Positions 13,742 through 21,753 of a DNA stretch of 23,491 nt are shown piece by piece; the stretch's first letter is position 1, and the number at the start of each line of letters is the position of its first letter. The notes below the pieces were generated by a model. The model was not told the DNA's origin. It saw only the letters and a list, made by a program, of their open reading frames with translations, and did not search any database. The translations under genes and the position numbers were made by a program. The stretch comes from Archaeoglobi archaeon (lineage in GTDB: Archaea > Halobacteriota > Archaeoglobi > Archaeoglobales > Archaeoglobaceae), in the NCBI GenBank assembly GCA_004347865.1, contig QNUZ01000007.1, positions 1-23,491 of the forward strand. Reading direction: 5' to 3'.

Positions 13742-14930
13742 GGCAAAGGGGAAAATTTTCGAGGGTATTGTAATGCCGAGTTTTACTGGAAGCCTAGTAT
13801 TGAAATTGGAAAACGGGTATAACGCTGGATTTCGTGAATATGAGATTATAGAAGTTCTCGAGGATTTTAGGGCTCAAGTTCCAAGAGCTGAAATTGTAAG
13901 ACGTGAGGATCTGCCTAATGTCAAGATAATCTCCACAGGTGGAACCATTGCGAGCAGGGTTGATTACAGAACCGGAGCAGTAACGAGTCAGTTCACTGCA
14001 GAGGAAATAGTTTCAGATGTTCCTGAAATTGCTGAGATCTGCAACGTTGAAGCGGAGCTGCTCTATAATATTCTGAGCGAGAACATGAAGCCGAGCTATT
14101 GGATAGAGCTTGCTAGGAGGGTTTACGAATCTCTGAAGAAATACGAGGGTGTAATCGTGACTCACGGTACGGACACAATGCATTATTCGGCTTCAGCTTT
14201 GGCTTTTATGCTCTCTACTCCAAAGCCGGTGGTTTTCGTGGGAGCGCAGAGAAGCAGTGATAGGCCAAGTAGCGATGCAGCGATGAATCTCATCTGCTCG
14301 GCAAAGCTTGCCACAAGCGACGTGGGAGAAGTACTGGTTTGCATGCACGGAACTACAAGCGACGAGTTCTGCTACGCTCACAGAGGTGTGAAGGTAAGAA
14401 AGATGCATACCTCCCGCAGGGACGCCTTTCAGTCCATAAATGCAAAGCCCGTTGCGAAGATAGATTACCCGTCTCTTGAAATCGAATGGCTTTCTTGGCG
14501 TTACAGAAGAGGTGAAAGAGAGTTAAAGCTCCGAGACAGGCTTGAAGAAAAGGTTGCGCTGGTGAAGTTCTATCCAGGACTTGGGAGCGATATAATCGAC
14601 TATTATCACTCCAAAGGTTACAGAGGGTTTGTTATTGAGGGTACTGGGCTTGGTCACGTCTCCACTGACTGGATTGAAACGCTGAAGAAAGTTTGTGAGG
14701 ACTCAATCGTGGTTATGACATCCCAGTGTCTATATGGCAGAATATGCGACCGTGTTTACGATACAGGAAGAGATTTGCTCAGAGCTGGTGTTATCGAGGG
14801 CGAAGATATGCTTCCTGAAGTGGCTTTGGTAAAACTCATGTTCCTACTCGGAAACTACAGTCTCGAAGAGGCAAAGGAGCTGGTTAAGAAGAACTTCGTC
14901 GGTGAAATCGAGCCAAGAAGCACTTATTAG
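13713..14930 (+). CDS. gatD: Glu-tRNA(Gln) amidotransferase subunit D
   Basis: 405 residues. GatD is the asparaginase-like subunit of the archaeal GatDE complex; it releases ammonia from glutamine or asparagine for conversion of Glu-tRNA(Gln) to Gln-tRNA(Gln). A small N-terminal beta-barrel (about 1-70) precedes the L-asparaginase domain with VKIISTGGTIASR (nucleophile Thr), IVTHGTDTMHYSA (second Thr-Asp-Lys-type motif) and GAQRSSDRPSSDAA. I choose ATG 13713 because GGAGGT lies seven or eight bases upstream; a TTG at 13698 would place that signal inside the gene. It overlaps the end of argH by 29 bases. gatE is not in the window. Confidence 0.95.
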   Translation: MLTGKRVRIRAKGKIFEGIVMPSFTGSLVLKLENGYNAGFREYEIIEVLEDFRAQVPRAEIVRREDLPNVKIISTGGTIASRVDYRTGAVTSQFTAEEIVSDVPEIAEICNVEAELLYNILSENMKPSYWIELARRVYESLKKYEGVIVTHGTDTMHYSASALAFMLSTPKPVVFVGAQRSSDRPSSDAAMNLICSAKLATSDVGEVLVCMHGTTSDEFCYAHRGVKVRKMHTSRRDAFQSINAKPVAKIDYPSLEIEWLSWRYRRGERELKLRDRLEEKVALVKFYPGLGSDIIDYYHSKGYRGFVIEGTGLGHVSTDWIETLKKVCEDSIVVMTSQCLYGRICDRVYDTGRDLLRAGVIEGEDMLPEVALVKLMFLLGNYSLEEAKELVKKNFVGEIEPRSTY

Positions 14931-14970
14931 TTTTAAATTATTTTTGGCTTTTTAAAGCTTTGGAAAACTT

Positions 14971-14982
14971 AAGCTTTTATAG
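14971..14982 (+). promoter_or_regulatory. TATA box for fdhD
   Basis: AAGCTTTTATAG is centred about 27 bases before the GTG at 15003, predicting a leaderless transcript. The preceding T-rich tract (about 14931-14955) can end the gatD transcript. Confidence 0.45.
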
Positions 14983-15002
14983 TTCATTGCGGTACAATTA
15001 AC

Positions 15003-15662
15003 GTGATCAGGTATCTCGGAAAACCTCTGGAGATTGCGGTTGAGGAAGAGGTGGAGTTTGTTTTGAATGGCAGAGTTTACCGGAAATTCTGCACACCATC
15101 TATGCTTAAAGAACTAGCCATCGGCTTTTTGGTTTCTGAAGGTATTTTAAAATCACCGGATGGCCTCAAACTGGAAATTTCCGGCAAAAGAATACTGGCA
15201 GAAATTCCGGATATCTCTGAATTTGAATTAAATTCGCGTTTTTCTGGATTTTCTGAAAATTTTCGGCCAAAGATTAGAAGCAAAGGAAAGTTCAAGTTAG
15301 AGGAATTGAAAAAGCACCTTCAAATTCTGGAAATAGAGGAATACAGAAAAACCAGAGGCTATCATGTGTCGGCAATAGTTACGGGAGATAGCTTTTATCG
15401 GGCTTACGATGTTGGCAGGCACAATGCAGTCGATAAGGCCATTGGTATGGCTTTGCTGAATTCAGTAGATCTTGGCAACTCTTTCCTTTTGATATCAGGC
15501 AGAATTTCAAAGGAGATTGCTTTGAAGTGTGTGAATGCCGGTATTCCTCTTTTGGTGTCAAAGGCTGCGATTCTCAGTTCTGCAATTGAGTTTTGCATGG
15601 AAAGTGGTCTCTCTGCGGTGTCATTTGCAACCAACATAGCAGTCGGAGATGCAATCGAATGA
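15003..15662 (+). CDS. fdhD: FdhD-family protein without the CxxC loop
   Basis: 219 residues against about 260-280 for bacterial FdhD, the sulfurtransferase and cofactor chaperone needed for formate dehydrogenases. Family motifs are FCTPSMLKELAIGFLVSEGI, YDVGRHNAVDKAIG (135-148), SGRISKEIALKC and GIPLLVSKAA. The usual SCGxCG loop with two catalytic cysteines should fall near residues 79-88, but the sequence there is RFSGFSENFRPK; the only cysteines are at 30, 176 and 198. So sulfur transfer from IscS as in E. coli FdhD is unlikely, while cofactor binding may remain. The GTG start fits the TATA spacing. hisG-like follows after 33 bases. Confidence 0.88.
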   Translation: MIRYLGKPLEIAVEEEVEFVLNGRVYRKFCTPSMLKELAIGFLVSEGILKSPDGLKLEISGKRILAEIPDISEFELNSRFSGFSENFRPKIRSKGKFKLEELKKHLQILEIEEYRKTRGYHVSAIVTGDSFYRAYDVGRHNAVDKAIGMALLNSVDLGNSFLLISGRISKEIALKCVNAGIPLLVSKAAILSSAIEFCMESGLSAVSFATNIAVGDAIE

Positions 15663-15695
15663 AAGTTTTTTAAAAAGTCCTCAGGTGGTGGTATC

Positions 15696-16604
15696 ATGCT
15701 TGTTAAAGTATACTTCCCCGACGGTCATCTGGAAAAGCCCATATGGGATGCATTGGTAACTGCAGGGTATAAGCTGGGAAAAAGCGAAAGAGGGTATCTG
15801 ATCGATGTGGATCACCCCATGCTGGTTTTCAAGCAGGTAAGACCTCAGATCATGCCACTCTATATTGAGATCGGTAAAGGGGATGGAGCCATTACTGGAG
15901 GTGACATTTTAGAAAACTGGAAGCTTAAGATGGAGCTTGAAAACGTTGTAGTTCTGGATTCTCTCCCACTTCGTCCCACAAAGCTGGTTGTGGCCGTTTC
16001 GGAGGAAGTTTATCCAGAGATAAGGACCATAGAGGATTTCAAGGAGACTGTTGGAGACAAAAAGATCTTTATTGCATCAGAATTTCCGGAGATAGCAAAA
16101 GAGTACGCGAAAAAGAAAGGTTTGAATGCGGTGGTTTTTGACCCCATAGGAAAAACAGAAGCCTCGCTTTTGCCTCCGATTCCCGAGGCCGATCTGATCA
16201 TCGAGGTCACAGAGTTCGGAACGACGCTGAAGGAGAACAAGTGCAGGATCATCGATGTGCTAAACGATCAGGTTAAATCGGTTTTCATTGCCAACAAAGA
16301 GTCTTTAAAAGTGAGGGAGAAAAAGGAAGTTCTAGAGAATCTGCTCACAGACATAAAGGAGGTAATAGAATCGAGAAATCTGGTCAGTCTTTACTTCAAC
16401 GTCCCTGAAAGGGAGAATCTTGATAGGATCATAGATTACCTGACTTCTGAAGGTTTTGATCCGACGATTTCACCCCTAGCCAAGGGTGCGGCGGCTGTGC
16501 ACATAATCGTGGACAGAGCGAGGGTGAAATTCCTGAAGCCTGTGCTAAGAACCATGGGGGCGAAGAGAATCGGCACGAGTCCGGTGATAACTTTTGGAGA
16601 TTGA
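15696..16604 (+). CDS. hisG: divergent ATP phosphoribosyltransferase-like protein (HisG long form)
   Basis: 302 residues, the size of long-form HisG with the C-terminal ACT-like regulatory domain. HisG joins ATP and PRPP in the first step of histidine synthesis. Matching elements are RPQIMPLYIEIGKGDGAITG, IASEFPEIAKEYAKK, the PRPP-loop-like VTEFGTTLKENK, and a HisG_C-like end (GAAAVHIIVDRARVKFLKPV). It is divergent: the N-terminal NKGRL motif is FPDGHL, and the loop has TEFGTTL for the usual ETGTTL. It could be true HisG or a paralogue with another substrate; no other his gene is nearby. An AGGTGGTG lies upstream of ATG 15696 and a T/A-rich TATA-like stretch at 15666-15676. Confidence 0.75.
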   Translation: MLVKVYFPDGHLEKPIWDALVTAGYKLGKSERGYLIDVDHPMLVFKQVRPQIMPLYIEIGKGDGAITGGDILENWKLKMELENVVVLDSLPLRPTKLVVAVSEEVYPEIRTIEDFKETVGDKKIFIASEFPEIAKEYAKKKGLNAVVFDPIGKTEASLLPPIPEADLIIEVTEFGTTLKENKCRIIDVLNDQVKSVFIANKESLKVREKKEVLENLLTDIKEVIESRNLVSLYFNVPERENLDRIIDYLTSEGFDPTISPLAKGAAAVHIIVDRARVKFLKPVLRTMGAKRIGTSPVITFGD

Positions 16605-16640
16605 AGAAAAAATTTTAATATACCATGGATGAGCATCATC

Positions 16641-17117
16641 ATGTCCAGTTTAGAGAGCCTGGGAAAATTTGCCATCTCCATTGCACTCATTTCAGCCCTT
16701 GCTTTAAGCTTTTGCGCAGCTCCTGAATCGTCGAATTCTGGAAAAGAATCTGCTAGCTGCAATTTTGAGATAAAGGAAGTATATTTCAGGGAGACAGACG
16801 ACCCAAGTAATCCGATGCTCATCGTAAAGGGTGTCATCGGCCCCTCTGGCTTCCACAAATACGTTATGCATTTCCCGCCGCAGGTCAATACCGCTCAGGG
16901 AATCGGGCCGATAGAGGTTGGGACAGATGAACCTTGCAAGGAGGAGCGTTGTAGACCGCTGAATCCCTGTCAGGAGTTCATAACTCAGGATTTCGTGGCA
17001 AGAAGCTATCCGGACAATGTTCCGGAGTTTGGAAAGAGCTACTATGGGGAATTAACCTTCTACCTGAACGATGGAAGTTCGAGCACTTGGAGGGGAAATG
17101 TTGGATGGAAAAGTTAG
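16641..17117 (+). CDS. exported protein of unknown function
   Basis: About 158 residues. A signal sequence is clear: Lys9, then hydrophobic AISIALISALALSFCAAP with a Cys at residue 25. The Cys could be a lipobox, but Phe at -1 is unusual, so lipidation is uncertain. The mature part is mostly beta, with a conserved-looking core (VKGVIGPSGFHKYVMHFPPQ) and paired cysteines (CKEERC, NPC), suggesting disulfides or metal binding outside the membrane. I do not recognise the family. TTTTAATATA at 16613-16622 places ATG 16641 at the expected transcription start; ATG 16629 would add four residues. It converges on the next gene, 21 bases away. Confidence 0.7.
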   Translation: MSSLESLGKFAISIALISALALSFCAAPESSNSGKESASCNFEIKEVYFRETDDPSNPMLIVKGVIGPSGFHKYVMHFPPQVNTAQGIGPIEVGTDEPCKEERCRPLNPCQEFITQDFVARSYPDNVPEFGKSYYGELTFYLNDGSSSTWRGNVGWKS

Positions 17118-17138
17118 TCCAGTCCTAATTTTTCTGCC

Positions 17139-17912
17139 TTAAAATTCGAATTCGCTTCCAACTCCTGCTGGCCTGTACTTCTCTCCCATGACCTTTGCTA
17201 TCAGCATTTCTGCCTTCAAGCCTGTGCAGTGCGTAGGAGCAATCATATCGACTTTGAGGCTCTTCAGGATTTCTAGGATTTTATCCTCGGTGAATGCTAT
17301 TAGATGCGTACCCCCGATTATGAACTTAACTTCATCACCTACAACCTCTTCGGCCCATCTCATCGTGTTTCTCAGCCCTGAATGGCAACATCCGAGGAGA
17401 AGCACCACTCCCTTATCAGTTCTGATGGCCAAGCTTTGATCATCCTTTATTTCATCCTTCTCTTTCTTACCGTCTCTAACTGCAAATGAATCCTTCAGAA
17501 CAGCTGTTTCGAATGTTCTCGGAATCTCACCGAGCGCCCAAATACCCTTGGAGACCTCCATCGGCTCTCTTTGCTCTACAAAATCGAAGTTGTGAAGGAT
17601 CAGCTCCTTTTGGTAGGGGATTCCTATGAATCGCCCCTCAAAGAATCTCGGCAGAAAAGCGTCTGGATGTGCGTAAAGTGGCAGTTTTTTCGGAAACGGG
17701 TAAAGCGCAGCCGAGTGATCGTAGTGTCCATGGCTGAGTATGATCTTCTCCGGAAAGGGCTTTTGCAAGGTGAGGAGATTGCCAAGCGATGTGCCCAGAC
17801 CAACGTCGAACATGATGACTTCCTTAGATTCTATCAAGGCAGAAAAGCCCCATTCAGCCCTCAAAGGCTTTGGCATCGTTATCTTATTGTCCGCAAGAAT
17901 TGTGATTTTCAT
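17139..17912 (-). CDS. metallo-beta-lactamase-fold hydrolase (COG1237-like)
   Basis: About 257 residues. The motif SHGHYDHSA is the HxHxDH metal site; GCCHSGLRNT and GGTHLIAF supply further metal-binding histidines, and PTHCTGLKAE the last. The start ITILADN and the end YRPAGVGSEFEF match COG1237, often annotated as the 7,8-dihydropterin-6-methyl-4-(beta-D-ribofuranosyl)aminobenzene 5-phosphate synthase family, which would fit methanopterin synthesis, although that activity is proven for few members. I use ATG 17912; GTG 17918 is two codons upstream. A promoter-like sequence lies at 17987-18002 on this strand. Confidence 0.85.
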   Translation of the reverse strand: MKITILADNKITMPKPLRAEWGFSALIESKEVIMFDVGLGTSLGNLLTLQKPFPEKIILSHGHYDHSAALYPFPKKLPLYAHPDAFLPRFFEGRFIGIPYQKELILHNFDFVEQREPMEVSKGIWALGEIPRTFETAVLKDSFAVRDGKKEKDEIKDDQSLAIRTDKGVVLLLGCCHSGLRNTMRWAEEVVGDEVKFIIGGTHLIAFTEDKILEILKSLKVDMIAPTHCTGLKAEMLIAKVMGEKYRPAGVGSEFEF

Positions 17913-17935
17913 AGTCACACACTCTGGATGGATTT

Positions 17936-17956
17936 GTGAGCTGCCCCGCCTTTAAA
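17936..17956 (-). repeat. inverted tip of the TnpB right-end repeat
   Basis: Read on the minus strand, 21 bases here match the last 21 bases of the right-end repeat at 7347-7367 at 19 positions (TTTAAAGGCGGGGCAGCTCA, one base short of the full match). The 5-prime part of the repeat is not recognisable. It lies in the leader of the MBL gene. Confidence 0.45.
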
Positions 17957-17986
17957 TGCCCGCATCTTCAATTTTTAAGCGCATCC

Positions 17987-18002
17987 TTTATTTAAGCTTT
18001 CC
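17987..18002 (-). promoter_or_regulatory. promoter of the MBL-fold gene
   Basis: On the minus strand GGAAAGCTTAAATAAA is a strong archaeal BRE/TATA match about 75-90 bases upstream of ATG 17912, which predicts a leader of roughly 50 bases. The same AAAGCTTAAATA sequence occurs in both left ends (7149-7160 and 10866-10877), so it might derive from the transposon. Confidence 0.45.
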
Positions 18003-18014
18003 CATTTCTGCCAC

Positions 18015-18091
18015 GAACTGGCAGATGAGGGGAAGGGCGTAGAGCCTCCCTTAATGCCGGAAGCCCCACCTTAAAAGGTAGGGTAGCTCGC
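18015..18091 (+). ncRNA. right-end/omega-RNA-like repeat, copy 2 (solo)
   Basis: A 77-base unit, 68/77 identical to 7291-7367, with the first 27 bases identical. The stem ACCTT/AAGGT replaces GCCTT/AAGGC of copy 1, a paired change. No left end or tnpB is next to it, so it is a solo right end. In frame it still reads ELADEGKGVEPPL, matching the C-terminal tail seen in copy 1. Confidence 0.5.
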
Positions 18092-18121
18092 GGAAGTATT
18101 TTTCTGTTCAAAACCTCCCAA

Positions 18122-18132
18122 CATTTATTATC
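18122..18132 (+). promoter_or_regulatory. TATA box of the disulfide reductase gene
   Basis: CATTTATTATC is centred about 26 bases before ATG 18153, predicting a leaderless message. Confidence 0.4.
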
Positions 18133-18152
18133 ATCTTGACAGCCGTTCAATC

Positions 18153-19460
18153 ATGAAAATCGTGGTAGTCGGCGGCGGTCCAGCCGGAATGAGTGCAGCC
18201 TCCAGAGTAAAGGCGATTAAGCCAGAATGGGACGTGAAGGTTTTTGAGGCGACAAACCTCATTAGCCATGCACCATGTGGAATTCCTTACGTTGTGGAGG
18301 GTCTCAGCAGCCCTGAAAGCCTGATGTATTACACTCCGGAGTTTTTCAGAAAAGAGAGAGGGGTGGATGTGCACGTAAATTCGAAAGTGGTCGAGGTCGA
18401 GGAAGGTTTTCTTAGAGTGGACGAAAATGGAAAAGAGAAGAAATACGAATGGGACAAAATCTTAATTGCCACTGGAGCCTTGCCAAAGATTCCAAAAGTT
18501 AAAGGAGTTGATTTAGCAAATATCTTAACGATTCGCCACCCATCCCAGGCTGGGAGAATTAAGAGGATGATTGAAGAGGCTAGTAAGATAGTGATCATTG
18601 GAGCCGGCTATGTAGGCGTAGAGATGGCTGAAGCGATTTCTGCGATTGGCAAAAGAGTGACCGTAATTGAGTTCTTGGATCAGGTTTTGCCAAATCTTGA
18701 TAGGGAAATCTCGGAGGTAGTGCGGGTCGAGATGGAGAAAAAAGTTGATTTAAGGCTTGGCGAGGGTGTAAAGGCATTTGAAGGTAGGGATAAGGTTGAG
18801 ACTGTTGTTACCGATAAGAACAGCTACGAGTGCGACTTGGCGATAATAGCAACGGGAATAAGACCGGACGTTCAGCTTGCAGAGATGCTCGGTTGCAAAA
18901 TCGGAAAAACTGGCGCGATTCAAGTGGATCCCTTTATGCGAACTAGCGTTGAGAACGTGTTTGCCGCTGGAGATTGCGCAGAGACTAGGCATATTGTTAC
19001 GGGAAAACCTGTTTGGGTTCCACTGGCACCGTCTGCAAATAAAATGGGTTATGTGGCCGGAGTTAACATTGCTGGTGGCTCTCTTGAGTTCCCGGGAGTT
19101 CTTGGAACGCAGCTAACAAAATTCTTTGATCTCGAAATAGGCTCCACGGGGCTCAATGAGAAGGCTGCAAGGGCCGAGGGTTATGAGATAAGATCCACGG
19201 TAGTTAGAGCGAAAACCAGGGTGCTCTATTACCCTGGCGGCAAAGAAATTCTGCTGAAGGTCATAGCCGATAAAAGTGGCAGAATACTCGGGGCACAGGC
19301 CGTAGGAAGTGAGGTTGCGATGAGAATGAACGTTATTTCTGCGATGATACATGCGGGATTCACGACGAAAGACGTTTTCTTCACGGATTTAGCCTACGCA
19401 CCGCCTTTAACTCCAATCTGGGATCCGATAATAATATCGGCGAGAAATTTGAAATTTTGA
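18153..19460 (+). CDS. FAD-dependent pyridine nucleotide-disulfide oxidoreductase (NADH oxidase / CoA-disulfide reductase type)
   Basis: 435 residues. An N-terminal FAD-binding GGGPAGMSAASR, the single redox-active Cys42 in APCGIPYVVEG, an NAD(P)-binding GAGYVGVEMAEA near residue 150 and the second FAD motif VENVFAAGDCAE near 270 are followed by a dimerisation domain. A single active-site Cys rather than CxxxxC places it with NADH oxidases and CoA-disulfide reductases. Likely roles are CoA-thiol redox balance, peroxide or oxygen defence, or NADH-dependent sulfur reduction; the sequence does not decide. It converges with the DUF47 gene five bases away. Confidence 0.9.
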   Translation: MKIVVVGGGPAGMSAASRVKAIKPEWDVKVFEATNLISHAPCGIPYVVEGLSSPESLMYYTPEFFRKERGVDVHVNSKVVEVEEGFLRVDENGKEKKYEWDKILIATGALPKIPKVKGVDLANILTIRHPSQAGRIKRMIEEASKIVIIGAGYVGVEMAEAISAIGKRVTVIEFLDQVLPNLDREISEVVRVEMEKKVDLRLGEGVKAFEGRDKVETVVTDKNSYECDLAIIATGIRPDVQLAEMLGCKIGKTGAIQVDPFMRTSVENVFAAGDCAETRHIVTGKPVWVPLAPSANKMGYVAGVNIAGGSLEFPGVLGTQLTKFFDLEIGSTGLNEKAARAEGYEIRSTVVRAKTRVLYYPGGKEILLKVIADKSGRILGAQAVGSEVAMRMNVISAMIHAGFTTKDVFFTDLAYAPPLTPIWDPIIISARNLKF

Positions 19461-19465
19461 AATTT

Positions 19466-20146
19466 TCATCTCCCTAAGATCATGAGCCTGAACCTGTCAG
19501 CGGCCCTAGCGGTTGCGTTTGCTATGTAACCCAAATGCACGACCCAAGTATCCATAAGAAGAACGTCAAGCGGATTCAGTTCGTTTGAGTTGAATAAGAG
19601 TGTGTGAAGCTTTATCTGAACTTGGTCGCATTCATGTTCCAGACTTTCGACTTCTTGGATGATCTCCAGAATCGTCTGGATCTCCTTTTTATCGAAAGAG
19701 GTTTCGATCAGGGTGTTGATGTGTTCGACCATTCTCTCGTATTCGTTAACGCATTCCATTATTTTTGCTAGTAGGATCTTAAAATCTCCGGCTATATTCA
19801 CATCCAATTTAACCTTTCTGAAGGTTAGCATGTGCCCGACGTGCTCGCAGTTGTTGATTATCTCGTCTTGCGCTCTCATAAACTCCAGCAAATCCTGCCT
19901 GTCTATAGGAAGAATCATAGACCTCGTAACGTGCGTCCTGACTTCTTCCTTTAGCTCATCTGCTTGGCTTTCGAGCTCATCGATCTCATCCCTGTACTTT
20001 TCAACAAGGTTGAAATCTTTATTTTCGTAGGCCTCAAACTGCTTCTGCAGAATTCCAACCGCTCTCCCGCACAAAACTGCATGCTTTACGAGCGTCGGGA
20101 AGGGCGAATAGCCGAAGACCTGCCCGACCGATCTAAAGAACTTCAT
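19466..20146 (-). CDS. DUF47/PhoU-like phosphate transport regulator
   Basis: About 226 residues, almost all helical, matching the DUF47 family related to PhoU. Visible features are the E/D-rich YRDEIDELESQADELKEEVR helix, LPIDRQDLLEFMRAQDEI (family core) and EVESLEHECDQVQIKLHTLL. DUF47 proteins are commonly encoded with Pit permeases and probably control them. I use ATG 20146, which overlaps the pit stop in an ATGA; the longer frame to 20215 lies inside pit. The overlap supports co-translation. Confidence 0.9.
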   Translation of the reverse strand: MKFFRSVGQVFGYSPFPTLVKHAVLCGRAVGILQKQFEAYENKDFNLVEKYRDEIDELESQADELKEEVRTHVTRSMILPIDRQDLLEFMRAQDEIINNCEHVGHMLTFRKVKLDVNIAGDFKILLAKIMECVNEYERMVEHINTLIETSFDKKEIQTILEIIQEVESLEHECDQVQIKLHTLLFNSNELNPLDVLLMDTWVVHLGYIANATARAADRFRLMILGR

Positions 20147-21159
20147 ACGAACACCACCAGTATCGTATATATGCCTATAGATAGCAACATAGAGATCGGA
20201 AGCGTTAGGATCCATGAGAATATAATTCTTTGGATCACTCTCAAGTTTACACCCGCCAACCCACCAGCGAGCCCCACACCGATAACGCTACCGACTAGCG
20301 TGTGTGTGGTAGAGATGGGTAATCCCAAAGCTGAGGCGACAAGTACAGTCGTAGCAGTTGCAAATTCGGCTGAGAAACCCCTTGTATACGTCAGCTGCGT
20401 TATCCTCTCACCAACCATTTTTATAACTTTGTATCCCCATGTGGCGACGCCAAAAGCAATTCCGAGACCGCCGAAAGCCAGTATCTCTGTAGGGATTTCA
20501 TAGTAAGCTCCAACTTTATGTCCAAAAATGAGGGCCAGTGGTGCAACTGCATTCGCAACATCATTGCTTCCATGGGCAAAGGCAACGTAGGAGGCGGTGA
20601 AAACTTGTAGGTACCTGAAGGCCCTTTCAACTCTTTCGTAGTGAAATTTTCTGAAGAGGATGAGCCTTATCAGGGAGAATATAGAGAAAGCTAAAATGGC
20701 ACCAGTAATTGGAGATACAAGCCAGCTGAGCATGATTTTAATTAGCTCATCCCATTTTATCGCGTTCAGGCTTAAGTGGCCCTGCGAAACGGCGGCAATC
20801 CCAAATCCGAGCATCGCTCCAACGATTGAGTGAGTTGTGGAGATGGGCAGATGAAGATAGGTTGCAATCGTGATCCAGAGCCCTGCAGAAAGAAGGGCCG
20901 CAACCGCTCCACAAATGACTAGGTGTGGATCGAGGGACTCTATTGGGACTATGCCCTTGGCGAGGGTCTTAACAACGTTCTTGCCGAAGAAGGTTGCACC
21001 GAGAAATTCCAATACAGCTGCAATGATTATTATCTGCCTTAAATTTAGGGCCCGGCTACCGTAGGAGGTTGCCATTGAATTGGCAGCATCATTTGCACCT
21101 ATATTCCAAGCCATATAAAAAGCAGAAATGACCGTGAGAATTATCAAAACTTCAATCAT
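20143..21159 (-). CDS. pit: PiT-family inorganic phosphate (or sulfate) permease
   Basis: 338 residues with about ten membrane spans. Both inverted PiT signatures are present: NIGANDAANSMATSYGSRAL near the start and AFAHGSNDVANAVAPLAL in the second half, each followed by a PISTTH motif (HLPISTTHSIVG, GLPISTTHTLVG). Members symport phosphate with protons or sodium; some prokaryotic relatives carry sulfate, and sulfate uptake would be relevant in a sulfate reducer. The DUF47 partner supports phosphate. It is divergent from hxlB with only 48 bases between, so the promoters must overlap. Confidence 0.93.
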   Translation of the reverse strand: MIEVLIILTVISAFYMAWNIGANDAANSMATSYGSRALNLRQIIIIAAVLEFLGATFFGKNVVKTLAKGIVPIESLDPHLVICGAVAALLSAGLWITIATYLHLPISTTHSIVGAMLGFGIAAVSQGHLSLNAIKWDELIKIMLSWLVSPITGAILAFSIFSLIRLILFRKFHYERVERAFRYLQVFTASYVAFAHGSNDVANAVAPLALIFGHKVGAYYEIPTEILAFGGLGIAFGVATWGYKVIKMVGERITQLTYTRGFSAEFATATTVLVASALGLPISTTHTLVGSVIGVGLAGGLAGVNLRVIQRIIFSWILTLPISMLLSIGIYTILVVFV

Positions 21160-21207
21160 AACCCGAATTTTAGATATGCTTATTAAGCCTTTCGAGTTGC
21201 CATTTTC

Positions 21208-21753
21208 ATGGACAGGTTCATAGGCTTCATGATTGAAAATTTCAGATCTCTAAGCTTTGATCGTACGACAATCAATGAAATGATCGAGTCTTTTGATAAA
21301 TCCGGATCAATATTCGTTGTCGGTATAGGAAGAAGCGGACTTGTGGCGAGGTCGTTCGCAATGCGGCTCATGCATCTCGGTTACAGTACTTTTGTATTCG
21401 GAGAGACCATAACGCCCAGAATCGGGAAAGGGGATTTGCTTTTGGCAATCTCGGGTAGCGGTGAGACAGGATACGTTGTTGCGATCGCAAAGAAGGCTAA
21501 GGAGCTCGGGGCTAAAGTCATTGCTATAACCTCTTCACAGAATTCAACACTGGCAAGACTCTCAGATCTGACAGTACCGATAAAAAGCAAATTTGGAAAG
21601 GAAATTGCAAACATTGCTCCTTTGGGAACAGTTTTCGAGCTCACCTCAATGTTATTTTTTGACTCTTTAATTGCGGAAATAATGGAAAGAAAGAAATTAA
21701 GAGAAGAGGATCTTGCGAAGAGGCACTCGATCGAGAACGAGGTGATCGTATGA
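21208..21753 (+). CDS. hxlB: 6-phospho-3-hexuloisomerase (SIS domain)
   Basis: 181 residues forming one SIS domain: FVVGIGRSGLVARSFAMRLM, VFGETITPRIGKGDLLLAIS, SGSGETGYVV and KVIAITSSQNSTLA. This is the pattern of phosphohexuloisomerases, which interconvert hexulose 6-phosphate and fructose 6-phosphate. With hexulose-phosphate synthase it makes ribulose 5-phosphate in archaea lacking the oxidative pentose phosphate path. No synthase gene is in the window. The stop overlaps the ATG of the M42 peptidase gene (ATGA). Confidence 0.9.
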   Translation: MDRFIGFMIENFRSLSFDRTTINEMIESFDKSGSIFVVGIGRSGLVARSFAMRLMHLGYSTFVFGETITPRIGKGDLLLAISGSGETGYVVAIAKKAKELGAKVIAITSSQNSTLARLSDLTVPIKSKFGKEIANIAPLGTVFELTSMLFFDSLIAEIMERKKLREEDLAKRHSIENEVIV

